Shown: positions 47,176 through 55,830 of the stretch, one piece after another
Layout: each line of letters starts with the position of its first letter
Numbering within the stretch: the first letter of the stretch is position 1
Source of the DNA: JAJPKK01 sp963800215
GTDB taxonomy: Bacteria; Pseudomonadota; Alphaproteobacteria; Rhizobiales; Xanthobacteraceae
DNA: 64,000 bases
Direction: 5' to 3'
Assembly (NCBI GenBank): GCA_963800215.1
Contig: CAWCZY010000008.1
Span: 62,001-126,000, forward strand
The notes under the pieces: model-generated
What the model was told of the DNA's origin: nothing
The model's input: only the letters and a program-made list of their open reading frames with translations
Databases searched by the model: none
Program-made: the position numbers and the translations under genes

Positions 47176-47191
47176 TGGCACAACCTTTGCA
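47176..47191 (+). promoter_or_regulatory. Sigma-54 (-24/-12) promoter
   Basis: TGGCACAACCTTTGCA fits the RpoN consensus TGGCAC-N5-TTGCA exactly: GG at 47177-47178 and GC at 47189-47190, 12 bases apart. It points toward the first cluster gene, whose ATG lies 80 bases downstream, leaving room for a ~68-base leader. Expected activators are NtrC-type proteins, in line with nitrogen control. Confidence 0.82.
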
Positions 47192-47270
47192 ATCCCACGG
47201 GGGCTCGCTGACCCCCAAGGGATCCAATGATCGAGTCAATTCTCGTGCCACTTTTTGCAAGGAGGACAAC

Positions 47271-47753
47271 ATGCCTGCCGTGACCGCACCTGCTCATCAG
47301 AAGGGTGACTTCCTGGTCGACTACGAAGAGAAGGTTTTCGAGGACGTTAAGGCGGCACCTGGCGAGAAGGCCCTGATCACGTTCCACACCGTGGCCTTCG
47401 AGGGATCGATCGGCTTGGTGAACATGCTTCAGGCGCTCCGTCTTCAGCGCAAGGGCTTTGGCACCTCGATCCTTCTTTACGGTCCCGGTGTGACGCTCGG
47501 CGTCCAGCGTGGCTTTCCGAAACTCGGCGACGAAGCGTTTCCGGGCCACCAGAATTTCAACAACCAGCTGACGAAATTCATGTCCGAGGGCGGCAAGGTC
47601 TATGCCTGCCGTTTCGCGCTCCAGGCGCTCTATGGACACGGCGAGCCGTCGCTCATCCCGGGCATAAGGCCGATCAGTCCGCTCGACGTGCTGGACCTGA
47701 TCCTCCTGCACCGCAAGGACAACGCCTTCATCCTCAACACTTGGACGCTGTGA
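47271..47753 (+). CDS. MSMEG_0572/Sll0783-family nitrogen-starvation response protein
   Basis: 160 residues, first gene of a Nit1C-type cluster. Sequence YEEKVFEDVKAAPGEKALIT, FEGSIGLVNMLQALRLQRKG and FGTSILLYGPGVTLGVQRGF is characteristic of this DsrE-fold-like family, which occurs almost only in these clusters. In the cyanobacterium Synechocystis its relative Sll0783 is induced by nitrogen starvation. Biochemical role unknown. AAGGAGG precedes the ATG; the sigma-54 promoter is 80 bases upstream. The open frame from 47139 is longer but overlaps the promoter. Confidence 0.9.
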   Translation: MPAVTAPAHQKGDFLVDYEEKVFEDVKAAPGEKALITFHTVAFEGSIGLVNMLQALRLQRKGFGTSILLYGPGVTLGVQRGFPKLGDEAFPGHQNFNNQLTKFMSEGGKVYACRFALQALYGHGEPSLIPGIRPISPLDVLDLILLHRKDNAFILNTWTL

Positions 47754-47824
47754 GGATTTGGAACGCTTTGAGCCGGCGCGGCGAAAACCGCGCCGGCCCG
47801 CGCGGAAAGTGAACGGAGGAGGAG

Positions 47825-48880
47825 ATGGCAGAGAAAGCCAGCATCCGCGTCGCAGCGGTGCAGATCGCACCGGACCTCGAAACTCCCGGCGGCACCGTCT
47901 CCAAGGTCCTCGGCGCCATCGCCGAGGCCGCGGAGAAGGGCGCGCGGCTCATCGTGTTTCCTGAGACCTTCGTGCCCTGGTACCCCTATTTCTCCTTCGT
48001 GTATCCCCCCGTTCTCACCGGCGCCGAGCACATCAGGCTCTATGAGAATGCGGTGGTGGTTCCGGGGCCGGTGACCGAGGCGGTCTCATCCGCCGCACGA
48101 CGGCACGGCGTCGTCGTCGTGCTCGGCGTCAATGAGCGCGACCACGGCTCGCTCTACAATGCCCAGCTCGTCTTCGATGCGGACGGCCGGCTGGTCCTCA
48201 AGCGCCGCAAGATCACCCCGACGTTCCATGAGCGGATGATCTGGGGCCAGGGCGACGGCGCCGGCCTCGCCGTCGTCGACACCGCCGTCGGGCGCGTCGG
48301 GGCGCTGGCCTGCTGGGAGCACTACAATCCCCTCGCCCGCTACGCCCTGATGGCGCAGCACGAGGAAATTCACGTCGCCCAGTTCCCGGGCTCCATGGTG
48401 GGGCCGATCTTCGCCGACCAGATCGAGGTGACGATCCGCCACCACGCGCTCGAAAGCGGCTGCTTCGTCGTCAACGCCACCGGGTGGCTCACCGAGGAGC
48501 AGATCGCGAAAATCTCGCCGGAGGAGAAGCTCCGCAAGGCGTTGCGTGGCGGCTGCATGACGGCGATCGTGTCGCCGGAAGGCGCCCACGTGGTTCCGCC
48601 GCTGACGCAGGGCGAGGGCATCCTGCTCGCCGATCTCGACATGGGTCTCATCGTCAAGCGCAAGCGCATGATGGACTCGGTCGGCCATTACGCCCGCCCC
48701 GAACTCCTCCACCTCGTTCTCGACGATCGCCCGGCGCTCCCGATGGAAATCCGGAACGCCGCGGCGCCCGCCGCCCTGCCCCCGATCGGGAGTGCATCCG
48801 ATGAAGCCGACCATGCCGACAGCTATGCCGACCGAACAGCTGATCAACGAGTTGCAGTCCTACGGGGTCCGGCTCGTTGA
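47825..48880 (+). CDS. Nitrilase (Nit1 type) of the Nit1C cluster
   Basis: Carbon-nitrogen hydrolase converting a nitrile to acid and ammonia. Catalytic triad visible: Glu47 in IVFPETFVPWYPY, Lys in LVLKRRKITPTFHERMIWG, Cys in GALACWEHYNPLARYALM. CWEHYNPL is the signature of true nitrilases. Similarity ends around VLDDRPALPMEIRNAA. The last ~30 residues to 48880 (ADHADSYADRTADQRVAV) look out of frame and overlap the next gene by 80 bases. One missing base there would place the stop at 48802-48804, overlapping the next ATG as ATGA. Relatives have been linked to growth on cyanide as nitrogen source. Confidence 0.93.
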   Translation: MAEKASIRVAAVQIAPDLETPGGTVSKVLGAIAEAAEKGARLIVFPETFVPWYPYFSFVYPPVLTGAEHIRLYENAVVVPGPVTEAVSSAARRHGVVVVLGVNERDHGSLYNAQLVFDADGRLVLKRRKITPTFHERMIWGQGDGAGLAVVDTAVGRVGALACWEHYNPLARYALMAQHEEIHVAQFPGSMVGPIFADQIEVTIRHHALESGCFVVNATGWLTEEQIAKISPEEKLRKALRGGCMTAIVSPEGAHVVPPLTQGEGILLADLDMGLIVKRKRMMDSVGHYARPELLHLVLDDRPALPMEIRNAAAPAALPPIGSASDEADHADSYADRTADQRVAVLRGPAR

Positions 48881-49949
48881 TCCCAAGGCGGGGCACGAAA
48901 GCCGCCGCGGCGGCGCCGGCCCGTCCGACCACAAGGCCATGACCATCGACGGCATGACCGTCATGGTGCCGGTCCACACCGCGCCGGCCTTCGCGAGCCC
49001 GTATTTCATCGAAAAGCCGGACGCTCGCGGCCGCAGCCGCGTGAGCCGCGACGGCGCGATGCTCGGCGAGGTGAGCTTTCCGGTGCGGCCGCGTTTCTAC
49101 GATCTCGCCACCGCCGACGGCATTCCCTATTGGAAGATCGCGGTGCTGCACGGTCGCGATGTCCTCGCCACGACCGTGCTGCAGACCTGCATCCGCTACC
49201 AGAGCCGGACCAAGACCTGCCAGTTCTGCGCCATCGGGCAGTCGCTCGCGGCCGGCCGCACCATCGAGCGCAAGACGCCGGCCCAGCTCGCCGAGGTCGC
49301 CAAGGCCGCAGTCGAGCTCGACGGCGTCTCCCACATGGTGATGACGACGGGCACGCCGTCCGGACGCGACCGTGGCGCCGCGATCCTCGCCGAGAGCGCC
49401 GCCGCCGTGAAGGCCGCCGTCGCGCTGCCGATCCAGGGCCAGTGCGAGCCGCCCGACGACGACGCCTGGTTCGCCCGCATGAAGGAAGCCGGCATCGATG
49501 CCCTCGGCATGCACCTCGAAGCGGTGACGCCGCAGGTGCGCGCCCGCATCATGCCCGGCAAGGCGCAGGTCTCGCTCGATCGCTATTTCAAGGCCTTTGC
49601 CGCCGCCGTTCCGGTGTTCGGGCGCGGGCAGGTGTCGACCTACATCCTCGCCGGTCTCGGCGACACCAGGGAGGCGATCCTCGCGACCAGCGAAAAGCTG
49701 ATCGCGCTCGGCGTCTATCCCTTCGTGGTGCCGTTCGTGCCGATTTCCGGAACGCCGCTCGAAAGCCATCCGCCGCCGCAACCCGCGTTCATGCACGAGA
49801 TCCTGCGGCCGCTCGCCGCGATGTTGCGCGCCGCCGGCCTGCGGGCGACCGACATCAAGGCCGGCTGCGGCAAATGCGGCGCGTGCTCGGCGTTGTCGAC
49901 CTATGAGCGCGGCGCAAACGCCAGGGCCGAGCAGGGAGCCGTCGCATGA
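48801..49949 (+). CDS. Radical SAM enzyme, MSMEG_0568 family
   Basis: 382 residues. The cluster-binding loop reads QTCIRYQSRTKTCQFCAIGQ, a C-x9-C-x2-C spacing and not the common C-x3-C-x2-C. The barrel continues with MVMTTGTPSGRDRGAAI, LPIQGQCEPPDDDAWF and LGMHLEAVTPQVRARIMPGK. The C-terminus ends in KAGCGKCGACSALSTYE, a C-x2-C-x2-C that could bind a second cluster. Family members occur in Nit1C clusters and their reaction is not established. Overlaps the GNAT gene (ATGA). Start at 48801 rather than 48792 by likely overlap with the nitrilase stop. Confidence 0.9.
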   Translation: MKPTMPTAMPTEQLINELQSYGVRLVDPKAGHESRRGGAGPSDHKAMTIDGMTVMVPVHTAPAFASPYFIEKPDARGRSRVSRDGAMLGEVSFPVRPRFYDLATADGIPYWKIAVLHGRDVLATTVLQTCIRYQSRTKTCQFCAIGQSLAAGRTIERKTPAQLAEVAKAAVELDGVSHMVMTTGTPSGRDRGAAILAESAAAVKAAVALPIQGQCEPPDDDAWFARMKEAGIDALGMHLEAVTPQVRARIMPGKAQVSLDRYFKAFAAAVPVFGRGQVSTYILAGLGDTREAILATSEKLIALGVYPFVVPFVPISGTPLESHPPPQPAFMHEILRPLAAMLRAAGLRATDIKAGCGKCGACSALSTYERGANARAEQGAVA

Positions 49950-50488
49950 TCTTCGATCCGTTCCCGGTTTTTCTGCCGTCCGAATACCGCGTGAAGTTTG
50001 CCACCGAAGCCTGGGAGCGCCGGGAAGCCGCGGCGTTGCGGCGGCAGGTGTTCTGCGAGGAGCAGGGCATTTTCGTCGGCGACGATCGCGACGACATCGA
50101 CGCCATCGCGATCCCGCTGGTCGTCATCTCCTCGCTCGGCGTGGCGCCCCACGACGTGGTCGGCACGGTGCGCATCCACGAGGCGGAGCCGGGGGTGTGG
50201 TGGGGTTCGCGCCTCGCCGTCGCAGCCGACTATCGCCGCATCGGCGCGCTCGGATCGTCGCTGATCCGCCTTGCGGTGTGCTCCGCCCATGCCCGCGGCT
50301 GCCGGCGCTTCTACGCCCATGTGCAGAGCCGGAACGCGCTGCTGTTCCGCCGCCTGCATTGGCGCACCATCGAGGAAACCGAATTGCGTGGCCGGCCGCA
50401 TCATTTCATGCAGGCCGATCTCGCCCACTACCCGCCGATCGCCGACCCGGAGGTCGGCTTCCTGTCGCTGCCCAAACGGGCCGCGTGA
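49946..50488 (+). CDS. GNAT N-acetyltransferase, MSMEG_0567/Sll0786 family
   Basis: 180 residues, third enzyme gene of the cluster. FATEAWERREAAALRRQVFC and EEQGIF open the GNAT fold. VVGTVRIHEAEPGVWWGSRL and AVAADYRRIGALGSSLIRLA supply the beta-bulge and acyl-CoA loop (in altered form RRIGALGSS), then FYAHVQSRNALLFRRLHWRT. It would acylate an amine made in the pathway. Start overlaps the radical SAM stop and it is followed after 9 bases by the AIR-synthase-like gene. Confidence 0.9.
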   Translation: MIFDPFPVFLPSEYRVKFATEAWERREAAALRRQVFCEEQGIFVGDDRDDIDAIAIPLVVISSLGVAPHDVVGTVRIHEAEPGVWWGSRLAVAADYRRIGALGSSLIRLAVCSAHARGCRRFYAHVQSRNALLFRRLHWRTIEETELRGRPHHFMQADLAHYPPIADPEVGFLSLPKRAA

Positions 50489-50497
50489 GGAGGGCTC

Positions 50498-51494
50498 ATG
50501 CTCGGCTCCGTCGCGCTCGACAGTATTGCCGCCACGCTGCGGGCGAGCCGCGGCGTCGCCGCCAAGCGCGACATCGCGGCGGTGGTGGCGCGGCTCGGCG
50601 TGTCGGGCGAATTCGCTGTTCCGGTGGGCGACGATTGCGCCGCGATCCCGGACGGCGACGGATTTCTGCTGCTCGCCATCGAAGGCTTCATGAATGAATT
50701 CGTGGCCGGCGATCCCTGGTTCGCCGGCTGGTGCGGCGTCATGGTCAACGTCTCCGACGTCGCCGCCATGGGCGGACGGCCGATCGCGGTGGTCGATGCG
50801 GTGTGGGCCGCGAGCGAGGCCGATGCGGACCCGGTGCTGACCGGAATGCGGGAGGCGTCGCGAGCGTTCGGCGTGCCGGTGGTCGGCGGGCACACCAACA
50901 CGCGCACCGACCGCGGCCAGCTGTCGGTCGCGATCCTCGGCCGCGCCAAGCGGCTGCTCACCTCATTCGACGCCAAGCCGGGCGACCGCCTGGTTGCGGC
51001 GATCGACCTGCGCGGCCGCTATCGCGAGCCGTTCTCCAATTGGGAAGCCGCAACGAACGCGCCGCCGGCGCGGCTGCGCGGCGATCTCGACGTGCTCCCG
51101 GCGATCGCCGAGGCGAGGCCTCGCATTCGCCGCCAAGGACATTTCCCAGGGCGGCATCATCGGCACCGCCATGATGCTGGCGGAATGCTCGGGCGTCGCG
51201 GCAACCATCGACGTCACGGCGGTTCCGCGCCCGGACGGCGTGCCGCTGGAGCGTTGGCTGCAGACCTTTCCGAGCTACGGCTACATCCTTTCCGTCGCCC
51301 CCGCGAAGGTCGGCGCCGTGATCGGCCGCTTCGCGGCGCGCGGCATCGCGGCGGCCGAGATCGGCGAAATCGCGGCGGGACGCCGCGTCGACATCACCGA
51401 CGGACACGCGACCGAAACCGTCTGGGATTTCGCACGCGAGCCGCTGATCGGCTGCGGCCAGCTCCGGTTCGAGAAGAAGGAGGCGCTCGCATGA
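50498..51494 (+). CDS. AIR-synthase-related protein, Sll0787 family (one frame break near 51116)
   Basis: 331 residues after correction, PurM/HypE/SelD superfamily, which uses ATP to phosphorylate an amide- or carbonyl-like oxygen. Seen: VPVGDDCAAIPDGDGFLLLA (ATP site), WCGVMVNVSDVAAMGGRPIA (DVAAMG motif), VVGGHTNTRTDRGQLSVAIL. After AIAEA the frame moves by one surplus A, then GLAFAAKDISQGGIIGTAMM and LAECSGVAATIDV continue. The C-terminal FPSYGYILSVAPAKVGAVI is intact. Stop overlaps the glycosyltransferase start. Ties the cluster to chemistry resembling purine or cofactor biosynthesis. Confidence 0.88.
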
Positions 51495-52655
51495 GACCGC
51501 GCCTGCGCATCGCCATCCTCGCCCATTCCACCAATCCGCGGGGCGGGGTCGTGCATGCGCTCGAACTCGGCGACGCGCTGTGCCGGCTCGGCCACGAGGC
51601 GACGGTGCATGCGCCGGACGCCAGCGGCGCCGGCTTCTTCCGCGAGACGCGGTGCCGCACCGTACTGGTCGCGGCGTCGCCGGCCGGACACGACGTGACC
51701 GCCATGGTGGAAACCCGCGTCGCCGATTACGTCCGCCATTTCGAGCCGACCGGCCGTCGCGGCTTCGACATCTGGCACGCCCAGGACGGGATATCGGGAA
51801 ATGCCCTGGCAACGCTCAAAGAGCGCGGCCTGATCGCCGGCTTTGCCCGCACCGTGCACCACGTCGATACCTTCGCCGATCCGCGTCTCTGCGCCCTGCA
51901 GACGCGCGCGATCGCGTCCGCCGACCGTCTATTTGCCGTGAGCCGCCTGTGGCGCGACTGGCTCGCGCGCGAATTCGACCACACTCCGCATCTGATCGGC
52001 AATGGCGTCGACAACGATCGGTTCTCGCCGGTGGCGGACGCCACCGATGCGGACTTGCGGTCGTTCTTGAACCTGCCGGCCGGCGTCAAGGTGCTTCTCG
52101 CCATCGGAGGCGTCGAGAGCGCGCAAGAACACGGTTCGAATCCTCGAAGCGTTTCGCCTCCTCCATGCCGGGCATCCGTCGTCGCGCCTGGTGATCGCAG
52201 GCGGCGCCTCGCTGCTCGACCACGATGCCTACCAGGCCGAGTTCGCAGCAGGCGTTGGCGGCAAGCGGCCTGCCGGACGGCACCGTGATCCGGACCGGCC
52301 CCCTGCCCCAGGCGCTGATGCCGGCGCTCTATCGCGCGCGCGGATGCGTTGGTGTTCCCCTCGATCAAGGAGGGCTTCGGCCTCGTCGTGCTCGAGGCGA
52401 TGGCGAGCGGCGTGCCGGTGGTGACGTCGCGCATCGCGCCGTTCACCGAATATCTCGGCGACGGCGACGTCCTGTGGTGCGATCCGCACGACGCCGGCTC
52501 GATCGCGGCCGCCATGGCGGCGGCGCTGGAACCGCGCGGCGCGTGCGGCCGTGGTGGCGCGCGGCTTTGCGGTCGCGGCGCGGCATGACTGGGCAACGGC
52601 GGCGCACGCCCATCTTCCGGCCTACGAAGCGCTCAGCGAGGCCGCCTATGCCTGA
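51491..52655 (+). CDS. Glycosyltransferase family 4, MSMEG_0565 type (four frame breaks)
   Basis: 386 residues after removing four surplus bases near 52118, 52247, 52340 and 52539. N-terminal: IAILAHSTNPRGGVVHALEL (GGV acceptor loop), then HHVDTFADPRL and GNGVDNDRFSP. The C-terminal nucleotide-sugar domain reads LVIAGGASLLDHDAYQAEF, LPDGTVIRTGPLPQALMPAL, LVFPSIKEGFGLVVLEAMAS (the E-x7-E motif) and GVPVVTSRIAPFTEYLGDGD. It then runs in the last frame to HLPAYEALSEAAYA. It probably glycosylates the pathway product. Four breaks within 420 bases is the densest spot in the cluster. Overlaps both neighbours by 4-8 bases. Confidence 0.85.
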
Positions 52656-52935
52656 AATGCGCTTTCACATCCGCTGGCCCGACGGCACGCCGGAGAGCTG
52701 CTATTCGCCCTCGCTGGTGATCAAGGACTATTTCGCGGTCGGCGCGGACTATCCGCTCGCGGATTTTCTCGAGCGCAGCCGCACCGCGCTCGCCATCGCG
52801 AGCGACCGGGTGAAGGCCAAATACGGCGTGCCCTGCCGCCGCGCGCTGGCGCAGCTCGCCCGCATCGAGACGGCCGCCGGTGCCTTCACCGATGTTCCCG
52901 ACGCGCGGGTCGCCGTCGATGGTTTCGACGAATGA
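52648..52935 (+). CDS. MSMEG_0570-family nitrogen-starvation response protein
   Basis: 95 residues. MPEMRFHIRWPDGTPESCYS followed by PSLVIKDYFAVGADYPLADF is diagnostic of this small family, found almost only in Nit1C-type clusters. No catalytic motif. It may be an accessory or carrier-like protein. The ATG overlaps the end of the glycosyltransferase gene by 8 bases and the flavoprotein gene follows after 13 bases. Confidence 0.88.
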   Translation: MPEMRFHIRWPDGTPESCYSPSLVIKDYFAVGADYPLADFLERSRTALAIASDRVKAKYGVPCRRALAQLARIETAAGAFTDVPDARVAVDGFDE

Positions 52936-52948
52936 ACGGAGACGCCCC

Positions 52949-54253
52949 ATGAACGCTCCCCAGCCCAATCCGATCGCGCACCATTCGGTGGCGGTCATCG
53001 GCGGCGGCCAGGCCGGCCTTTCGATCAGCTGGTATCTCAAACGCAGCGGCATCGATCACGTCGTGTTCGAGAAGCGGCGCGCCGGCCACACCTGGCGTGC
53101 CGAGCGCTGGGACACGTTCTGCCTGGTGACGCCGAACTGGCAATGCCAGTTGCCGGGCTTCCCCTACCAGGGGCCGGACCCCAACGGCTTCATGCTGCGC
53201 CATGAGATCATCGACTACATCGATGCCTATGTGGCGTCGTTCAATCCGCCGCTGCGGGAGGGCGTCACCGTGAAGGGCCTGCGCAGCAATCCCCAGCACG
53301 GCTTCACGCTGGAAACCACCGACGGGCTCTACATCGCCGACCAGGTGGTGATCGCGGCGGGCGGCTACCAGATTCCGGTGATCCCGCGCTGCGCCGAGCG
53401 GCTCGATCCGGACCTCATGCAGATCAATTCCTCCGAATACCGCAATCCGGATCAGCTCCCGCCCGGCCCCGTGCTGGTGGTGGGCAGCGGGCAATCCGGC
53501 TGCCAGATCGCCGAGGACCTGCATATCGCCGGCCGCAAGGTGCATCTGTGCATCGGCGATGCGCCGCGGGTGGCGCGGCGCTATCGCGGCAAGGACGTGG
53601 TCGAGTGGCTGCACCTGATGGGCTATTACGAACTGCCGGTGCACGAGCATCCGCTGCGCGAGGGCGTGCGCGACAAGACCAACCATTACGTCACCGGCCG
53701 CGACGGCGGCCGCGACATCGACCTGCGCCAGCGCGCGCTGGAGGGCATGGAGCTCTACGGCCGCCTGCTCGACGTCAGCGGCGACCGGCTGATGCTCGAT
53801 GACGACCTCGCCCAATGCCTCGACCAGGCCGACCAGGTATCGGAGAGCATCAAGACCAGCATCGACGGCTTCATCGCCAAACGAAACATCGCGGCGCCCG
53901 AGGAGGCCCGCTACAAGCCGGTATGGGTGCCGTCCCACGAACGCGTGGAACTCGACTATCGGGCGGCCGGCATCCAATCGATCGTCTGGTGCATCGGCTT
54001 CCGCACCGATTACAGCTGGCTCGACCTGCCGGTCTTCAACGGCCGCGGGCAACCCTCCCATGTCCGCGGCGTCACTCCGCTTCCCGGCGTCTATTTTCTC
54101 GGGCTGCCGTGGCTCTACACCTGGGGCTCCGGGCGGTTTTCCGGCGTGGCGCGCGACGCCGAATATCTCGCCGAGCACATCGAGGCGCGGGTCGGCTTGA
54201 CCCGTGCGGAACGCTCGCAAGCCGCCCTCAACGAAGCCGCAATCGGGTCGTAG
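52949..54253 (+). CDS. Flavin-dependent monooxygenase-like protein, MSMEG_0569 family
   Basis: 434 residues, intact. FAD motif VAVIGGGQAGLSISWYLKRS, then VVFEKRRAGHTWRAERWDTF, and a second Rossmann motif VLVVGSGQSGCQIAEDLHIA for NAD(P)H, as in class B flavin monooxygenases. IVWCIGFRTDYSWLDLPVF and GVYFLGLPWLYTWGSGRFSG complete it. It would oxidise the pathway intermediate (N- or C-hydroxylation). GGAGA lies before the ATG; the frame upstream belongs to no gene. Two bases separate it from the last cluster gene. Confidence 0.93.
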   Translation: MNAPQPNPIAHHSVAVIGGGQAGLSISWYLKRSGIDHVVFEKRRAGHTWRAERWDTFCLVTPNWQCQLPGFPYQGPDPNGFMLRHEIIDYIDAYVASFNPPLREGVTVKGLRSNPQHGFTLETTDGLYIADQVVIAAGGYQIPVIPRCAERLDPDLMQINSSEYRNPDQLPPGPVLVVGSGQSGCQIAEDLHIAGRKVHLCIGDAPRVARRYRGKDVVEWLHLMGYYELPVHEHPLREGVRDKTNHYVTGRDGGRDIDLRQRALEGMELYGRLLDVSGDRLMLDDDLAQCLDQADQVSESIKTSIDGFIAKRNIAAPEEARYKPVWVPSHERVELDYRAAGIQSIVWCIGFRTDYSWLDLPVFNGRGQPSHVRGVTPLPGVYFLGLPWLYTWGSGRFSGVARDAEYLAEHIEARVGLTRAERSQAALNEAAIGS

Positions 54254-54255
54254 CC

Positions 54256-55127
54256 ATGAACAGCCCGCTCGGCCTCCTGGAAATCGACCGCATTCTGGGC
54301 GGGGCCGCGCCGGCGCTGCCGGACCGCATCGTGCTCGGCATGCCGCATCTGTGCCTCGGCGGCCTGTCCGAGACCTGGCTGCTCAGGGAATGCGGCCATC
54401 GCCATTGGTTCCTGCTGGCGCAAGCGGCGGGGCGCGCCGTGCCGGATTTCCGCGACGCCGCCGGCGATCCGGTCTACGCGGCCTTCGTCGCCGTCACCGT
54501 GCGCCACGCGCAGTTCGACGCCGCGCAAGAGCATGACGAACTCGGCTTCGGCTCGCGGCTGACGCGGATTTCGCGCACCCGGTTCATGAGCGTTCATCGG
54601 CTCGCGGTGCGCGGCCGCCCGGTCGGCGAGATCGTCATGACCTCCGTGTTCGTCAAGCGAACCCAGACGGGGCTCAACCGCTCGATCGCCCGGGTCGACG
54701 TCTCGGGCCTGCCGCCGGTGGAGCCGGCACCCGAATTCGCCGATCATGCAGCCACGGTTGCGGCGCTGCGCCGCGGCCATTGGGTGGAGCACTTGGGCTT
54801 TGCCCGCGCGAATGGGGCCGCGCTCGACCGGCTCGTGATCGATCCGTGTCCCGGCACAGGACTTCAACGGCGCGGACTTCCTGTATTTCTCGAGCTTCCA
54901 GGCTTTCGTGGACCGCGCCGAGTGGGCGTTCTTGCGCCCAAAATCCGCGGGCGACGACGCGCCGGCGCGACATTTTCTATCACGGCAATATCGAACCCGG
55001 TGACCGCGTCGCCATCGTGCTGCGCCCGGTTCGCCACGGCGACGGCCGGCTCGGTCATTGGTGCCGCGTCGAGCGCGAGAACGACGCGGCACCGCTGGCC
55101 GACGTTTTCACGGTGCGGCACCACTGA
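54256..55127 (+). CDS. LnmK-like (Pnap_2097 family) hot-dog acyltransferase protein (two frame breaks)
   Basis: 289 residues after removing surplus bases near 54853 and 54969. MPHLCLGGLSETWLLRECGH followed by RHWFLLAQAAG, YAAFVAVTVRHAQFD and SRTRFMSVHRLAV are typical of the family. The C-terminal half DFNGADFLYFSSFQAFVDRA and FYHGNIEPGDRVAIVL repeats the hot-dog pattern seen in LnmK bifunctional acyltransferase/decarboxylases. This suggests that an acyl thioester is used in the pathway. It closes the Nit1C-type operon; the next gene is on the other strand. Confidence 0.82.
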
Positions 55128-55248
55128 ACCGCGACGGCCGGACGACGAGCACCCGGTGCGATCTGCAAAGGTTAAGGGTGGCGATTTTCGATGGGGGACC
55201 GCCACCGCGTCTTCACGCCTCGCCAGACCGGAACACATTCCGCCGAAA

Positions 55249-55830
55249 CTAAAGTTGCTGGGAACCGTCACCATTCAGCATGACCGGTACGACCTGCTGG
55301 AACACCCAGGGCGATGCGCTGTCGGGGCGGTCGAACCTGAAGATCACGTTGAAGCAGGTTCCCGGCCAGTTGGCCGGAATGCCCGGCCCCTTCGGATCAA
55401 GCGGGGCAATCGCCGTCGCGATGGCGACGATGTCCTCATGCTGCCAGCACACCAGCGCCACGCCCTTGGTCGTCGAAATCGCTGTTGCCAGATCGGCTTC
55501 ATTTCCCTTGCCGTAGCGAAGGTCGACCTGGATGCCGAGCTTTGCCGCGAGCGGAGTGACGGTCTCGAGCGGGCGACGGCTCTTGCTGCCCCCGTTGCCC
55601 GCAGCGATCTCCTTGTGGCTCGCCGGGGCGGACGCGAACACGGCCATCGGCTTTGGCAGCACACGCTGCTGTCCGAGCGACGGAGCAAACAGCTCCGCCC
55701 ATGCGCCCGATCTCTGCCAGCCGCGCGGCGTGAGCGACTTCGGATCGGGAGCGCCGGTGCCATCTACCGCGGTGTCGCCGCCTTCTTCGGGCTTCTCGGC
55801 ATGACGAATGATCAGGATCGTATCAGCCAT
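55249..55830 (-). CDS. Histidine phosphatase family protein
   Basis: 193 residues. MADTILIIRHAEKPEEGG contains the RHxE-type catalytic motif (the usual RHG replaced by RHAEK) of the branch-1 histidine phosphatases. PRGWQRSGAWAELFAP follows, and VALVCWQHEDIVAIATAI supplies the second catalytic His. Substrate unknown; RHAEK members are often broad phosphatases. Its ATG at 55830 overlaps the end of the phospholipase D-like gene, so the two are expressed together. Confidence 0.85.
   Translation of the reverse strand: MADTILIIRHAEKPEEGGDTAVDGTGAPDPKSLTPRGWQRSGAWAELFAPSLGQQRVLPKPMAVFASAPASHKEIAAGNGGSKSRRPLETVTPLAAKLGIQVDLRYGKGNEADLATAISTTKGVALVCWQHEDIVAIATAIAPLDPKGPGIPANWPGTCFNVIFRFDRPDSASPWVFQQVVPVMLNGDGSQQL

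Larger units (their letters stand above)
46855..47270. other. Regulatory region between the MocR gene and the Nit1C-type cluster
   Basis: 416 bases, distinctly AT-richer than the surroundings, with no conserved coding. It contains a direct repeat near each gene and a sigma-54 type promoter (listed separately). The last bases (AAGGAGGACAAC) are a very strong ribosome binding site for the first cluster gene. Confidence 0.8.
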
